In this document: one piece after another, positions 42,051-53,212 of the stretch
How the letters are laid out: each line of letters starts with the position of its first letter
How positions within the stretch are numbered: the stretch's first letter is position 1
Assembly (NCBI GenBank): GCA_963921795.1
Contig: OY997653.1
Coordinates: 370,501-434,500, forward strand
Direction of reading: 5' to 3'
Source: Nannobrachium achirus
Lineage: Eukaryota > Chordata > Actinopteri > Myctophiformes > Myctophidae
Length of the DNA stretch: 64,000 bases
Made by a program: the position numbers and the translations under genes
The notes under the pieces: generated by a model
The model's database searches: none
Told to the model about the DNA's origin: nothing
Seen by the model: the letters and a program-made list of their open reading frames with translations, nothing else

Positions 42051-42644
42051 TTCTTGGTGTCACATTGAAAATGCACTTTTTGCAAGGTTTTAAAGAAAAG
42101 AGTTTTGAAGGTTTACAGGGTTGGGTAAATCTCAGAGGGCTTTGGGGAGTGTGAGTTAATATTATATTATCATTAAAATCTCAGTGTTTTGGCAATTATT
42201 TGGGGGCCCAATTGCAATATCCGCATGGCCCTCCAGTGGACCCCGGTCATGTCATGTTGCGGCAGTTGTGATGTTTTTATGTGTGACTACGGATGGAAAT
42301 TGGCTTCAAGCCAAATAAATCTGGCATGTTTACATGTTAAATTGATTTGATTAATGAACATGCATTGCAAGTTCATTAACATGCACTGTCCTGTAAATAC
42401 ATAAACAAACAAAGTAAAGTAAAGGTTGAGAGTCTTATGTCAACCATGGGTTTATTTAATTAGATTAGCCTGCTACATGAAAGCAACAAAGCAACAAAAA
42501 TAGCTGTGTGTGTTTATTCATAATTATTCTAATTTCTTTATCAAGTTCAATCACTTTGTTGTACTCTGGCCTCTCTGTGAACCTCGCATTCCAGGAAAAC
42601 CATTAAGCAAATGATGAGTGCTCGCTCACAGCCCACGGAAAAGC
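42051..42644. other. No recognisable feature
   Basis: Several GTTAAATTGATT/GTTCATTAACATGCA-type AT-rich repeats near 42330-42400. No gene. Confidence 0.35.
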
Positions 42645-42866
42645 AGTGGTTTTCAGCCATTTTCATCAAGGTCCATTATTTATTGGACATTTGAGCCAAG
42701 TACGGACCACCATTTGATGAGATTTTGCCTCTCAGATCCAAATATTTTGTTTTCGTTGGATAGGATTTTGTCCACAATTCCATGCTGTATTGATGTGGTA
42801 CCATTAGGAGAGATAACAGGCAAACATTGATCAAACAATTCTTCTACATTCTAATATTTTAGACTT
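42645..42866. mobile_element. hAT fragment related to 24340-24535
   Basis: CAGTGGTTTTCAGCCATTTT is a hAT-like start. GATTTTGCCTCTCAGATCC and TGTGGTACCATTAGGAGAGA match the earlier fragment in reverse. Confidence 0.6.
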
Positions 42867-42875
42867 CTTCTAAAC

Positions 42876-43360
42876 CAGGGGTGGGCAACTTTGATGATGG
42901 TGAGGGCCACTATATTTCCACCTTCACTCCAGAGGGCCACATTGCATATTGCTACGTCCTACTTTGGCATTCTAGTATTGCATACAATAGAAGAAAAAAT
43001 AGCAGATCTGCAAGCTCAAAGCGCATCGTGCTGCGATGCGTTTTGAGCTTGTAGATCGTCTATTTTTGCTTCTTTTGAATTGGAATCCTGAATAATTTTT
43101 CTTTGTTATTTCTTAATTGGAATCCTGAAATGTAACATTTTGATTTACATTTCAAACGCATTTAGTTATATAATCATGTTAACTTTATGAACCTAAATAC
43201 AAATACATTGGACATAAAAAAAAAAAAATAATACTACTATACTAGTCATTAAGCTGACGGAATTAAAGCAGGTCATGTTTGGAATTGTAACAGCTGAAAT
43301 CAATAATAGATCAGTATTCCGGTATTAACCTGCCCCCGGGCCGCCGGTTGCCCATGTATG
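42876..43360. mobile_element. hAT MITE (GGGGTGGGCAA), TSD TTCTAAAC/TTCTAAAT
   Basis: CAGGGGTGGGCAACTTTGAT at the left and CCGGTTGCCCATGTATG at the right (terminus mutated); the duplications match 7 of 8. GAGGGCCAC motifs are typical of this fish hAT type. Full palindrome inside. Confidence 0.85.
42990..43074. repeat. GATCTACAAGC palindrome, CGCATCG variant
   Basis: AGAAAAAATAGCAGATCTGC + AAGCTCAAAGCGCATCG is mirrored by CGATGCGTTTTGAGCTTGTA + GATCGTCTATTTTTGCTTCT. CACAACGCGTCG has become CAAAGCGCATCG with matching changes in the other arm. Confidence 0.95.
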
Positions 43361-43992
43361 TTCTAAATGAAGTAATGCAGTTGTTCAACAATAACTCTTG
43401 AGAGCGTAAAATGAGACAAAAAATACAAAAAACTAAAAAACACGAATTCGTTCAAATTTCAGGTGGATAAGTCTGCCTTTCATTTCCTTTGCTGTCATTC
43501 GTTCGTAAGGTAACCCTATAACTAGCCTCGGAAAACCAGGCTTCATTTGGCGATCGGAAGAAAATGAAGCCTGGGCGATCGCGTTATGATCACTGTTGGA
43601 GGAAGTGTAGAATTTCCCTAACCAATCAGAGTGCAGAGAACGTCACACCGAATGTGTTGACGTCATGACGCAGCAGCGTTCTCTGCGCTGAGCAGAGCAG
43701 CAGAGGGGGGAGGGGGGAGGAGAACACATGCTATTGGTCGAGACGTGCGGTGAGACTCGCTGCGCCCGCCCATCTGCCTACACGAACTGGTCCGCGTTAG
43801 CCTAGTGTGCCCTATAACAGACAGCCCATCTTCAGATGCTGGGGGTCATGTTGAGAGGACATGGGTGTTTTACAGCCCAATTGCATGACATCACACATCA
43901 AACGCAACACTGCCTTGTTGTTCCCTATGCAGCGTCACTATGTATGGAATGTCCTTCACTGCAGACCACCACAGTGCGCTGCAGGGCCTGCA
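43361..43992. other. No recognisable gene
   Basis: CCAGGCTTCATTTGGCGATC/GAAAATGAAGCCTGGGCGATCG (43537-43583) forms a small foldback. A G-rich run lies at 43708-43725. Confidence 0.5.
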
Positions 43993-44780
43993 TGCTGTTA
44001 GTCCCATGCTTCAGGGCAGCTAGTATGACCATCTAGTGCTGTTAGTCCTATGCTTAAAGGCAGCTAGTATGACCATCTAGTGCTGTTAGTCCTATGCTTA
44101 AAGGCAGCTAGTATGACCATCTAGTGCTGTTAGTCCTATGCTTAAAGGCAGCTAGTATGACCATCTAGTGCTGTTAGTCCCATGCTTAAAGGCAGCTAGT
44201 ATGACCATCTAGTGCTGTTAGTCCTATGCTTAAAGGCAGCTAGTATGACCATCTAGTGCTGTTAGTCCTATGCTTAAAGGCAGCTAGTATGACATCTAGT
44301 GCTGTTAGTCCTATGCTTAAAGGCAGCTAGTATGACCATCTAGTGCTGTTAGTCCTATGCTTAAAGGCAGCTAGTATGACCATCTAGTGCTGTTAGTCCT
44401 ATGCTTAAAGGCAGCTAGTATGACATCTAGTGCTGTTAGTCCCATGCTTCAGGGCAGCTAGTATGACCATCTAGTGCTGTTAGTCCTATGCTTAAAGGCA
44501 GCTAGTATGACCATCTAGTGCTGTTAGTCCTATGCTTAAAGGCAGCTAGTATGACATCTAGTGCTGTTAGTCCTATGCTTAAAGGCAGCTAGTATGACCA
44601 TCTAGTGCTGTTAGTCCTATGCTTAAAGGCAGCTAGTATGACCATCTAGTGCTGTTAGTCCTATGCTTAAAGGCAGCTAGTATGACATCTAGTGCTGTTA
44701 GTCCTATGCTTAAAGGCAGCTATAGTATGACATCTAGTGCTGTTAGTCCTATGCTTAAAGGCAGCTAGTATGAACATCTA
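43993..44780. repeat. 44-bp minisatellite, about 18 units
   Basis: Unit TGCTGTTAGTCCTATGCTTA + AAGGCAGCTAGTATGACCAT + CTAG. Some units are 42 bp (GACATCTAG). Two units carry CCCATGCTTCAGGG, at the start of the array and near 44443, so a block containing the edge variant was copied inward. Confidence 0.98.
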
Positions 44781-44796
44781 TAGGGTTGAGTTACAC

Positions 44797-44930
44797 CAGT
44801 GGTTCTCAAACCTTTTCATTTCTAGGACCCTCAGTTTGGATAAGCATTAGGCCACATGGACCCCCCCCCCAATCTCTGGGACCACACTGTAAAATGCTCA
44901 GCGTTTTTAGTGAGTGAACAAGTGGAACCA
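44797..44930. mobile_element. hAT end fragment
   Basis: CAGTGGTTCTCAAACCTTTT + CATTTCTAGGACCC. A similar inverted end is at 49120-49176 (GGGTCCCTACAAATAAAACA + TTTGAGAACCACTA). Whether these are the two ends of one much-expanded element is uncertain; the flanks do not match as a duplication. Confidence 0.5.
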
Positions 44931-44934
44931 AATG

Positions 44935-45090
44935 GACCGTAAAACCGATGTTTTGTTATCGGTTTGATACCGATATTGCTTTATTTATTTATTTATTTTT
45001 AAGGCCAATATTGCCAATACCGATATACTACTATATATATATATATAGTATATATCCATCATAACTCTAATATATCGGTGCATCTTACTA
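44935..45090. mobile_element. ATCGGTATCGG-type repeat fragment
   Basis: ACCGATGTTTTGTTATCGGT, GATACCGATATTGC, GCCAATATTGCCAATACCGA and TATCGGTGCATC form the pattern of a common teleost hAT repeat. Confidence 0.5.
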
Positions 45091-45898
45091 CTACAATTCA
45101 AGAGGCCTCGCCCTTTTCGTTGTCAGGGGAGGGCCAGCGCAACGGGTTTTCAGCCACAATATTCCCCTGCGGTCTGGCCACGGTATTATCTATGTGTATT
45201 ATAGAGTCTGTAAATGTTGTAATGTAGACAACCTTTCCCCAGGTCCTGTTTCTCGTCAGGCAACGGCTCCGGCCATGTCGTACGAATTCCCTCGAAGACA
45301 TGGAATTCCTGGGGAGAGGGGAGGGAGGGGGAACCCCTGATTTTACTCTCTGGCTCTCCTCACAGAGCAGAGGGGGCTGCATGTTAACCTGCAGGGTAAA
45401 GGGAGAAAGAGGTCCTCACCCCAGGGTGAGATAAGAGTTAATTCTTCCAGGGTTAAGGTCGCACACGAGGATACAGCTGGAGTGGGACTCCGGTGAGAAA
45501 GAGAGAGAGCTGAACAAACAAAACAGTGATGACCAGAGAGAGGCGGCCTCTCTTCCACGCATGCAGCAACGGAGGAGCTGTGTAATGATTCAATTTACAG
45601 TTTGACCCATAACATTAATTTGTTATGGCCGTTGGGGATCATGTTTTATCCCTGCATGTTAATCAATGTAACCACTGTCCCTTTGTGGGCAAAGTTTCTA
45701 AATGTATCACAATTTGTCAACACATGTTTTCATTTAAGAATAGTTAAAATAGCCAAGCTCCCAACGCATAGCACGGTGACACCAGTATGAGCTTCTAGTT
45801 TAGATTGCCTTCTTTTTTTCTTTTTTTTGCATTTTCGCCATTAGTCAAACAGTGCCATCTTATAATGAGCATTAGTGAGGACCAATTATAATGACTTT
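45091..45898. other. No gene; one degenerate palindrome
   Basis: A GC-rich block (45100-45560) without convincing coding structure, then AT-rich sequence. AAAATAGCCAAGCTCCCAAC facing TATGAGCTTCTAGTTTAGAT at 45746-45805 is a decayed GATCTACAAGC palindrome. Confidence 0.45.
45746..45805. repeat. GATCTACAAGC palindrome, decayed
   Basis: The left arm has lost GATCTA and the right arm is diverged; AACGCATAGCACGGTG remains in the loop. Confidence 0.5.
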
Positions 45899-45990
45899 AT
45901 TCATGTTTTACATCATCTTATATTCATGTTTTACATAATCTTATATTCATGTTTTACATCATCTTATAGGCCTATTCATGTTTATATCAT
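45899..45990. repeat. 24-bp tandem repeat
   Basis: ATTCATGTTTTACATCATCT + TATA, about four units. Confidence 0.9.
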
Positions 45991-46005
45991 CATTTTATAT
46001 TCAAT

Positions 46006-47697
46006 CCATCATAACTCTAATCCATCATAACTCTAATCCATCATAACTCTAATCCATAACTCTAATCCATCATAACTCTAATCCATCATAACTCTAATCC
46101 ATAATCATAACTCTAATCCATCATAACTCTAATCCATCATAACTCTAATCCATCATTACTCTAATCCATCATAACTCTAATCCATCATTACTCTAATCCA
46201 TCATAACTCTAATCCATAACTCTAATCCATCATAACTCTAATCCATAACTCTAATCCATCATAACTCTAATCCATAACTCTAATCCATCATAACTCTAAT
46301 CCATCATAACTCTAATCCATAACTCTAATCCATCATAACTGTAATCCATCATAACTCTAATCCATCATAACTCTAATCCATAACTCTAATCCATCATAAC
46401 TCTAATCCATAAATCTAATCCATCATAACTGTAATCCATCATAACTGTAATCCATCATAACTATAATCCATCATAACTCTAATCCATCATAACTCTAATC
46501 CATAACTCTAATCCATCATAACTCTAATCCATAACTCTAATCCATAACTCTAATCCATAACTCTAATCCATCATAACTCTAATCCATAACTCTAATCCAT
46601 CATAACTGTAATCCATAACTCTAATCCATCATAACTCTAATCCATCATAACTCTAATCCATAACTCTAATCCATCATAACTGTAATCCATCATAACTCTA
46701 ATCCATCATAACTCTAATCCATAACTCTAATCCATCATAACTCTAATCCATAACTCTAATCCATCATAACTGTAATCCATCATAACTGTAATCCATCATA
46801 ACTATAATCCATCATAACTCTAATCCATCATAACTCTAATCCATAACTCTAATCCATCATAACTCTAATCCATAACTCTAATCCATAACTCTAATCCATA
46901 ACTCTAATCCATCATAACTCTAATCTATAACTCTAATCCATCATAACTCTAATCCATAACTCTAATCCATCATAACTCTAATCCATAACTCTAATCCATC
47001 ATCGTAACTCTAATCCATCATAACTCTAATCCATCATAACTCTAATCCATAACTCTATCTAATCCATCATAACTCTAATCCATAACTCTAATCCATAACT
47101 CTAATCCATCATAACTCTAATCCATCATAACTCTAATCCATAACTCTAATCCATCATAACTCTAATCTATAACTCTAATCCATCATAACTCTAATCCATC
47201 ATAATTCTAATCCATAACTCTAATCCATAACTCTAATCCATAACTCTAATCCATAACTCTAATCCATAACTCTAATCCATCATAACTCTAATCTATAACT
47301 CTAATCCATCATAACTCTAATCCATAACTCTAATCCATCATAACTCTAATCCATAACTCTAATCCATCATCGTAACTCTAATCCATCATAACTCTAATCC
47401 ATCATAACTCTAATCCATAACTCTATCTAATCCATCATAACTCTAATCCATAACTCTAATCCATCATAACTCTAATCCATAACTCTAATCCATCATAACT
47501 CTAATCCATAACTCTAATCCATCATAACTCTAATCCATAACTCTAATCCATCATCGTAACTCTAATCCATCATAACTCTAATCCATCATAACTCTAATCC
47601 ATCATAACTCTAATCCATCATAACTCTAATCCATCATCGTAACTCTAATCCATCATAACTCTAATCCATCATAACTCTAATCCATAACTCTAACTCA
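46006..47697. repeat. 16/13-bp minisatellite with higher-order structure
   Basis: Units ATCCATCATAACTCTA (16 bp) and ATCCATAACTCTA (13 bp) are mixed across about 1.7 kb. Variant units (ACTGTAATCC, ACTATAATCC, ATCATCGTAACTC) recur at fixed spacing: ACTATAATCC at 46460 and 46801, ATCATCGTAACTC near 46998, 47366, 47550 and 47633. This shows duplication of multi-unit blocks. Confidence 0.97.
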
Positions 47698-47744
47698 TGG
47701 CCTCAGAGTTCTCTGTAAACAGCGCTTCACTGGTTCAGATGGTT

Positions 47745-48595
47745 GGACGACCGGTGGTGGAAGAAGTACTCACATGTTTTATTCAAGTATCAATAGCCTA
47801 TAGTAGAAATGGACTGTTACAAGTGCACGCTCGGTATAAAAAATGTACTAGAGTGAAAGTACAAAAGTATTGGCATCAAAATGTAATGAAAGTAGTACCG
47901 AAAGTAAAAGTAACCTACTCATTATGCAATAGGGCCCATTTCACGAGTTTTTAAATGAATAGAATTTATTTAAAACAATCTTTGAAAATAGCAGATCTAC
48001 AAGCTAACAACACTCTGAGATGTAGTAGAGTAGGCAATTGGAAATACTCCAGTGAAAGCTTAGTTTTTCGTACCCCATATCTATCAGACAGTGAAATAAT
48101 TCTTGACATCAATAAACGGAGGAAACATCTTATAAGTTATAATAGTAATTGGGTTTATTCCAGGAAAGGGATCTTACAAGCATCAGAGCAACATGGTTCC
48201 AGATAACACAGTGATACAAAGGTTTTATACATATTGGGGGTTACGTATGACGTCTTTAAGTCAAGCCGTCAGTCGACATATTAATGTGCTCCGTTTCCCA
48301 GGCAACTAGGGTGGCGTGACACCAGAACTTTAAACAACTCTGGGGTTAACCTGATGGCTTTCTGTGAGACATTCTACCAAAACAATGCTTATATCAGCCT
48401 CAAAGGCACAGACATTTTAACCAAACAAAGCTCACTCACACAAGGTCTGCTGGCTACCAAATATGGAAGCACATACAAATGAAATAATATCTATACAAGA
48501 GTGATAAATACATATTTCTCCAGTTAAGTAAAAGTACCTCGAAATTGTACTTTAGTGCAGCACTTGAGTAAATGTACTTGGTTACTTTGCACCAC
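47745..48595. mobile_element. AGTACTTTTAC dispersed repeat with an insertion
   Basis: GGTGGTGGAAGAAGTACTCA and AAAGTACAAAAGTATTGGCA at the left; TAAGTAAAAGTACCTCGAAA and CTTGGTTACTTTGCACCACT at the right. About 450 bp (48040-48500) of unrelated sequence intervenes. A single palindrome arm is at 47984-48016. Confidence 0.65.
47984..48016. repeat. GATCTACAAGC palindrome, single arm
   Basis: GAAAATAGCAGATCTACAAG + CTAACAACACT with no right arm. Confidence 0.7.
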
Positions 48596-49393
48596 TGGCC
48601 TCCAAATAATCCCACCGTGACCCCTCCGGTCCAGTCATGAAGGGGTGAAGCGGGGGTGAAGCGGGGGGCTCCTCTGAGGAATGTTGTGACCCCCAGGAGA
48701 GAGCGTTACTGGTAGCCATCGATCACCTCCCTCCCTCAAGCCTTTCCACGCCCTTTGAGCCCTCATATCTCCCTGTTGCACTGAAGCTCAGCTCTGCATC
48801 ACATACATCAAGCATAGGCTCCACATATCAACTGTACTGAAGCTCAGCTCCGTATCACATACTGTACATCAAGCATACTGTAGGCTCCACATATCATGTA
48901 CCGCAGGTCTGATTTCAAAGTCAAAGATCCGCGGCGCGTCACAATCAGGGGTCATCGACATGCTGGTAATTCTTTTTTCAAAATTCCCTTTTTGCCACGA
49001 ACATACTAAAGGAGTGGACAATAATATTACCAGGAACACAAAGAGCTAGCCCTGAATGAACTGGTTTTTAACTCAATGGACGCTACAGGTCCAAACTAAT
49101 GGTACCATAATTTGGTTCTATTTGTACCCTCTCAGAGTTAAGGGGGTCCCTACAAATAAAACATTTGAGAACCACTACTATACCAGTAATATAGTGGACT
49201 ATTATTATTATTATTAAGAACCACTAGTACTATAGTGGACTCATAATATAGTGTCATAGTAAATCAGTGTCATACTTGACGTTCAGTAATTGCGTATTAA
49301 GATCAAAATCAGAACATTAGAAGGAAAAAACATTGCATGGATGCACCTCAGTGATGTTGCCCATGTGTCTCTCAACATCATACCCCTCACTCA
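48596..49393. other. No recognisable gene
   Basis: A direct repeat of about 45 bp (ACTGAAGCTCAGCTCTGCAT near 48780 and ACTGAAGCTCAGCTCCGTAT near 48835). Confidence 0.45.
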
Positions 49394-49931
49394 GTAGTCG
49401 GGGAGCCACAGGCCCAAAATCTCAAAGAAAAGGGTTGAACTTGTGATGTCATGGCCTACTTTTTATTTCAGTTTTATCTATTAGATTGGTCATTAAGGTA
49501 CACAGAATGAGAGGCCTGCTCTGCCGGAAACATCACGAAAAAAGGTTATGGCCATTTGTATATTCACTGTCCCACTGAAAAGAATACAAATAATAAATCT
49601 GATAAGTATTAAGTTAAGTAGCATTTGTTTTGCACGAAAAAAAATCCTTGGGCTAAAAACGGACCCACAGAACTGTGAAAAGTGATGACTCATCCCTAAA
49701 CCATAGTTTTGACCCCTCACATGCTACTTAAATCAGATTTATTTTTTGTATTCTTTTCCTATATAGTGAAAGTCAATACAATGGGACAGTGAATATACAA
49801 ATGGCCTTAACTTTTTTCCGTAATGTTTCCAGCAGAGCAGGCCTTCAAATGAATAGAAAAAACTAAAATAAAAAGTACGTCATGACATCACAGGTCCTCT
49901 AAAAAATTTGGGCCTGTGGCTCCCCGACTAC
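49394..49931. mobile_element. Long foldback element, arms about 200 bp
   Basis: GTAGTCGGGGAGCCACAGGC at the left and GCCTGTGGCTCCCCGACTAC at the right. AGGCCTGCTCTGCCGGAAAC and GGCCATTTGTATATTCACTG are mirrored in the right arm. An asymmetric insert of about 130 bp lies at the centre. No coding frame. Confidence 0.9.
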
Positions 49932-49974
49932 AGTCTACAGGTGACCCAACCGGGGTGATCAAGTCCCGACTTTA

Positions 49975-50136
49975 CATCCAAGTAGCTACCCACGATCAGT
50001 CCCATTAGGGACTACCCACGTCCCACGATCAGTCGGGCTACCCACGATCAGTCCCAATAGGGACTACCCACGTCCCACGATCAGTCGAACTACCCACGAT
50101 CAGTCCAATTAGGGACTACCCACGATCAGTCCCAAC
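49975..50136. repeat. CCCACGATCAGTC minisatellite
   Basis: CTACCCACGATCAGTCCCAT + TAGGGACTACCCACGTCC units of about 57 bp, roughly three copies. One more unit lies at 52588-52616, on the other side of the TTAA element, so the array was split by that insertion. Confidence 0.9.
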
Positions 50137-50297
50137 TTAATTTCTGTTCAGATTTACTACACCTTCGTTCTGTTCGGGTCATTTTTACCCGGGGGATATT
50201 TGGTTTTAAAAAAACAACACTAATATACATTTTAACTTAACTCTTTCAATGCCACCTTTTCACCACTAGAGGGCGCCCAATGGCCATAGAATGCTAC

Positions 50298-50676
50298 TGT
50301 CACGGATGAAGGCAGATTGAACCCAGAAGCAGAGCCACAACAAGCAGAGTTGCAATTAAAGTAATGACTGAAATGATAACCTTACAGCAAGTAGTAGACC
50401 ATGGCATAACAGGAGCAGGCAAGGCAGAACATCATGACAGCAGGTTACACAGGATCATCATGGTGACAGGATACTATGAACTGACAATGAGTGTGTGACA
50501 TGAGTCCAGTCTTATAGTGAGCAGGTTGATTGCAGAAGTGTTCACAGGTGTGGAATGGGCATGGCACTGGGCTGATGAGGGAATTAAGTCAGGTGTGTAA
50601 CTGGGGCTGTGAGATGGAATGGAATGTGGGAGTGGTCGAAGTGGGGACATGGTCTGTGGAGAGGCAGACCGTGACA
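50298..50676 (-). mobile_element. LTR of a Gypsy-like retrotransposon (379 bp)
   Basis: On the minus strand it runs TGTCACGG...CCGTGACA, an 8-bp inverted terminus of TG...CA type. Immediately 5' on that strand is a purine tract (TTGAGAGGGGGGTAC), as expected for the polypurine tract before a 3' LTR. The partner LTR and pol are absent from the window. Gypsy rather than another LTR class is inference from similar fish elements. Confidence 0.7.
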
Positions 50677-52110
50677 GTACCCCCCTCTCAAGGGACGGAT
50701 TCCAGACGTCCCACCAGGCTGGCCCGGAACACAGAGCAGGGTGGGTGGAGGGGGTCTGGAGGAGAGGGACCAGGGCCAAGCAGGAGACGTCAGGTGGACG
50801 ACCATGGACCGGGGCCAGGCAGGAAACGTCAGGCGGGCGGCCTGGATGCTGAGACGAGATGTCGTCAGGCGGGCGGCCAGGATGCTGAACTGGAGCTGAG
50901 CCGTTGATGTCGGGTGGATGACCAGGATGATGGACCAGATCAGCAAAGATGTCGTCTGGTGGACGGCCGGGATGCTGGGATGAGGCAGCAAAGATGTCAT
51001 CTGGTGGACGGCCAGGATGCTGGGATGAGCTGTCATCTGGTGGTCGACCCGGAGGCCGAGACGAGAGAGAAGAGCTGTCATCTGGTGGACGACCTGGAGG
51101 TTGAGACGAGGTAGTGAAGCAGGAGACATCAGGAGATGAGTACTCTGAAGGCGATGCTGCAGATGCTGTAGGTGACACCAGGGATCCTGCAGGCTCTGAA
51201 AGCGGTGCCAGGGATGCTGCAGGCTCTGGAGGCGATGCAGCAGGCTCTGGAGGCGATGCAGATGCTGCAGGCTCTAAAGGTGACGCAGATGCTGCAGGCG
51301 AAGCCAGGGGCGATGCAGCAGGCTCTGGAGGTGACGCAGATGCTGCAGGCGAAGCCAGGGGCGATGCAGCAGGCTCTGGAGGTGACGCAGCAGGCTCTGG
51401 AGGCGACGCAGCAGGTTCTGGAGGCGACACAGCAGGCTCTGGAGGTGATGCAGCAGGCTCTGGAAGCGAGGCCAGGGATGCTGCAGGCTGTGGAGGCGAT
51501 GGCAGGGATGCTGCAACCGATGCCAGGGATGCTGCAAGCGACGCCAGTGATGCTGCAAGCTGTGGAGGCAGTGACGCAGGTGCTGGAGGCAGCGACACAG
51601 GTGCTGGAAGCGGAGCAGGTGCTGGAGGCTGGGTCGCTGATGACGCTGCAGACTCTGTAGGCGGGACCCCAGACGACACTGCAGACTCTGGAGACTGGAC
51701 CCCAGAGGACGGAGAGAGCAGGAAGCAGCTGAACAGAAAGCCAAGGACCAGGCCTTCCATGGCCTCGGGCATACACAGGTCACCAGTGGAGCTGACTGAC
51801 AAGGGCTCTGGTAGGTCATCAGCCAACAGGGCTGCTGTGGGGGCAGAGGGCGCAGGCAGGTCATCTAGGGAGATGGCTGGCAAGGGCTCTGGCAGGTCAG
51901 CAGCAGATACAGCCGGTGAGGGTGCAGAGGGCGCAGGCAGACTAAGCTCCAGGACTGGCTCTGGCTCCGAGGCGCTGGACAGGACGAGCTCTGGCAGTGG
52001 AGGTTCGTAGATGCTGGGCAGTGGAGGTTCCTGGTGGTGTTGAGAACCATGGCGACCACACCTTCTCCTGGCAGGCCCACGGTTCCCCACTCGAACGGCC
52101 ATGTGAGACC
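50677..52110 (-). pseudogene. Proline/alanine/serine-rich open frame upstream of the LTR
   Basis: A long minus-strand frame is open from 52225 to 50474 and would end inside the LTR. Its content is low-complexity: PEPAASPPEPAAS-type repeats (51180-51480) and GRPPDDSS/HPGRPPDD repeats (50860-51110), then WWDVWNPSLERGVLS just before the polypurine tract. No protease, reverse transcriptase, integrase or envelope motif is visible. It is probably the 3' remnant of the retroelement's internal region, expanded by tandem duplication. Opposite-strand frames here are shadows. Confidence 0.4.
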
Positions 52111-52615
52111 CCTTGTAAGGGTGAGGTGAGGTGAGGTGAGGGGGGTTGGAGGGGGGAGGGGTGGAAGGGGTTAGGGGGTGATTGTGTATCTGTGTTTGTA
52201 CACGATTCCTTGTATTTCTGTGCATCAGGGGAGGGGGGGGTTAGGTGTGTGTGGGGGGGAGGGGGGGGGGGGGGGTTCGGAATGGGGCTTCGGAAGGGGG
52301 GTGTTAGAAGTGGGGGTGACTGTGTGTCTGTGGTTTGGCATACTACTGTGTATTTCTGTGCAATAGTGCTTCCTGGTCAAAATGACCCGAACAGCACTTA
52401 AGGTTCAAAAAATATGAGGGGGGTGTAGCATGGGTGTAGTGCAAAAATATATTTTTTTACATGTTCATCTCAGAAGAATCTTTAAGGCCAGTGAGTTTCA
52501 GGTGGAAAAAATGTAAACTTCTACCTTTTTTTTCCAAATGAAAATGTAAAACGGGTCAAAATGACCCGAACAGAACTTAAGGGTTAAGGACTACCCACAA
52601 TCAGGCCCATTAGGG

Positions 52616-53204
52616 AAAGACAGGGCCACGGAACTACTCTGTCGAGACTGGGAGGGGCAATCTGTGTCTTCCTCATCTTCCTCGTCTATCTCCTGTTTCC
52701 ATCATTGTATATCTAGAGAATATAGGTAGGTATCAATGAGAATAGTTGTTCGTTGCAGGAGCCTCTAACCGCTGGCTGGAAGACTAGGTAGGAGGTTTTG
52801 ACCGAAGAGCTTTTTACTACTTTTCATTGGTTCAATATTATTTTAACCAACACACAGACGTAAAGGGTGTTCAGTAGCCTTGATTTATGCCAAACAATCA
52901 AAAACCAAGAGGTTTTGGCCAGACAGTGACGATATGTAAGCACTAAGCAGATGATGATTTGTACGGGTAAAGTTGAGCTTATGGAGAATGCCTACTGTAC
53001 AATCACCAACAAACACCTTGCAAAATCAAGATCAAAGACATTTGAATAGAACGTGTCTTCGGACGTGGTTACAAATCGTTGCTGTTGTGCAGAAACCTTG
53101 TATGTCAATATTGAACATTTAGGAATTCAGGCTCTCTGTCTTGCTACAGCGCTAAGCTAAAAGCAGCAAAAATAGCCGATCTTACAAGTTTGCAGCATAT
53201 TCGT
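52616..53204. other. Fragments of ATATCG-type elements
   Basis: GCTTTTTACTACTTTTCATT + GGTTCAATATTATTTTAACC (52806-52850) recurs at 55049. CCAGACAGTGACGATAT (52919-52935) and GTTGTGCAGAAACCTTGTAT (53084-53103) are family ends. A lone palindrome arm is at 53169-53196. Confidence 0.55.
53169..53196. repeat. GATCTACAAGC palindrome, single arm
   Basis: AAAATAGCCGATCTTACAAG + TTTGCAGC, with no partner. Confidence 0.65.
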
Positions 53205-53212
53205 GACTAAAT

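Larger units (their letters stand above)
50137..52587. mobile_element. TTAA-bounded element (piggyBac-like ends) holding an LTR fragment
   Basis: TTAA at 50137-50140 and 52584-52587 separates two halves of one minisatellite. Near the left end is GTTCTGTTCGGGTCATTTTT + ACCC, and near the right GGGTCAAAATGACCCGAACA + GAACTTAAGGGTTAA. An inner inverted copy lies at 52378-52400. No transposase is visible; the interior was invaded by an LTR element. Confidence 0.65.

Noticed and set aside
43993-47697. CRISPR-like array
   Set aside because: Units are contiguous tandem repeats without unique spacers, and the setting is eukaryotic.
44797-49176. One 4.4-kb hAT spanning both minisatellites
   Set aside because: The ends are similar, but the 8-bp flanks do not match and most of the interior is unrelated; kept only as separate end fragments.
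51114-52010. 298-codon plus-strand frame rich in Asp-Ala-Gly
   Set aside because: Shadow of the GC-rich tandem repeats; the minus-strand frame agrees with the LTR orientation, and even that is low-complexity.
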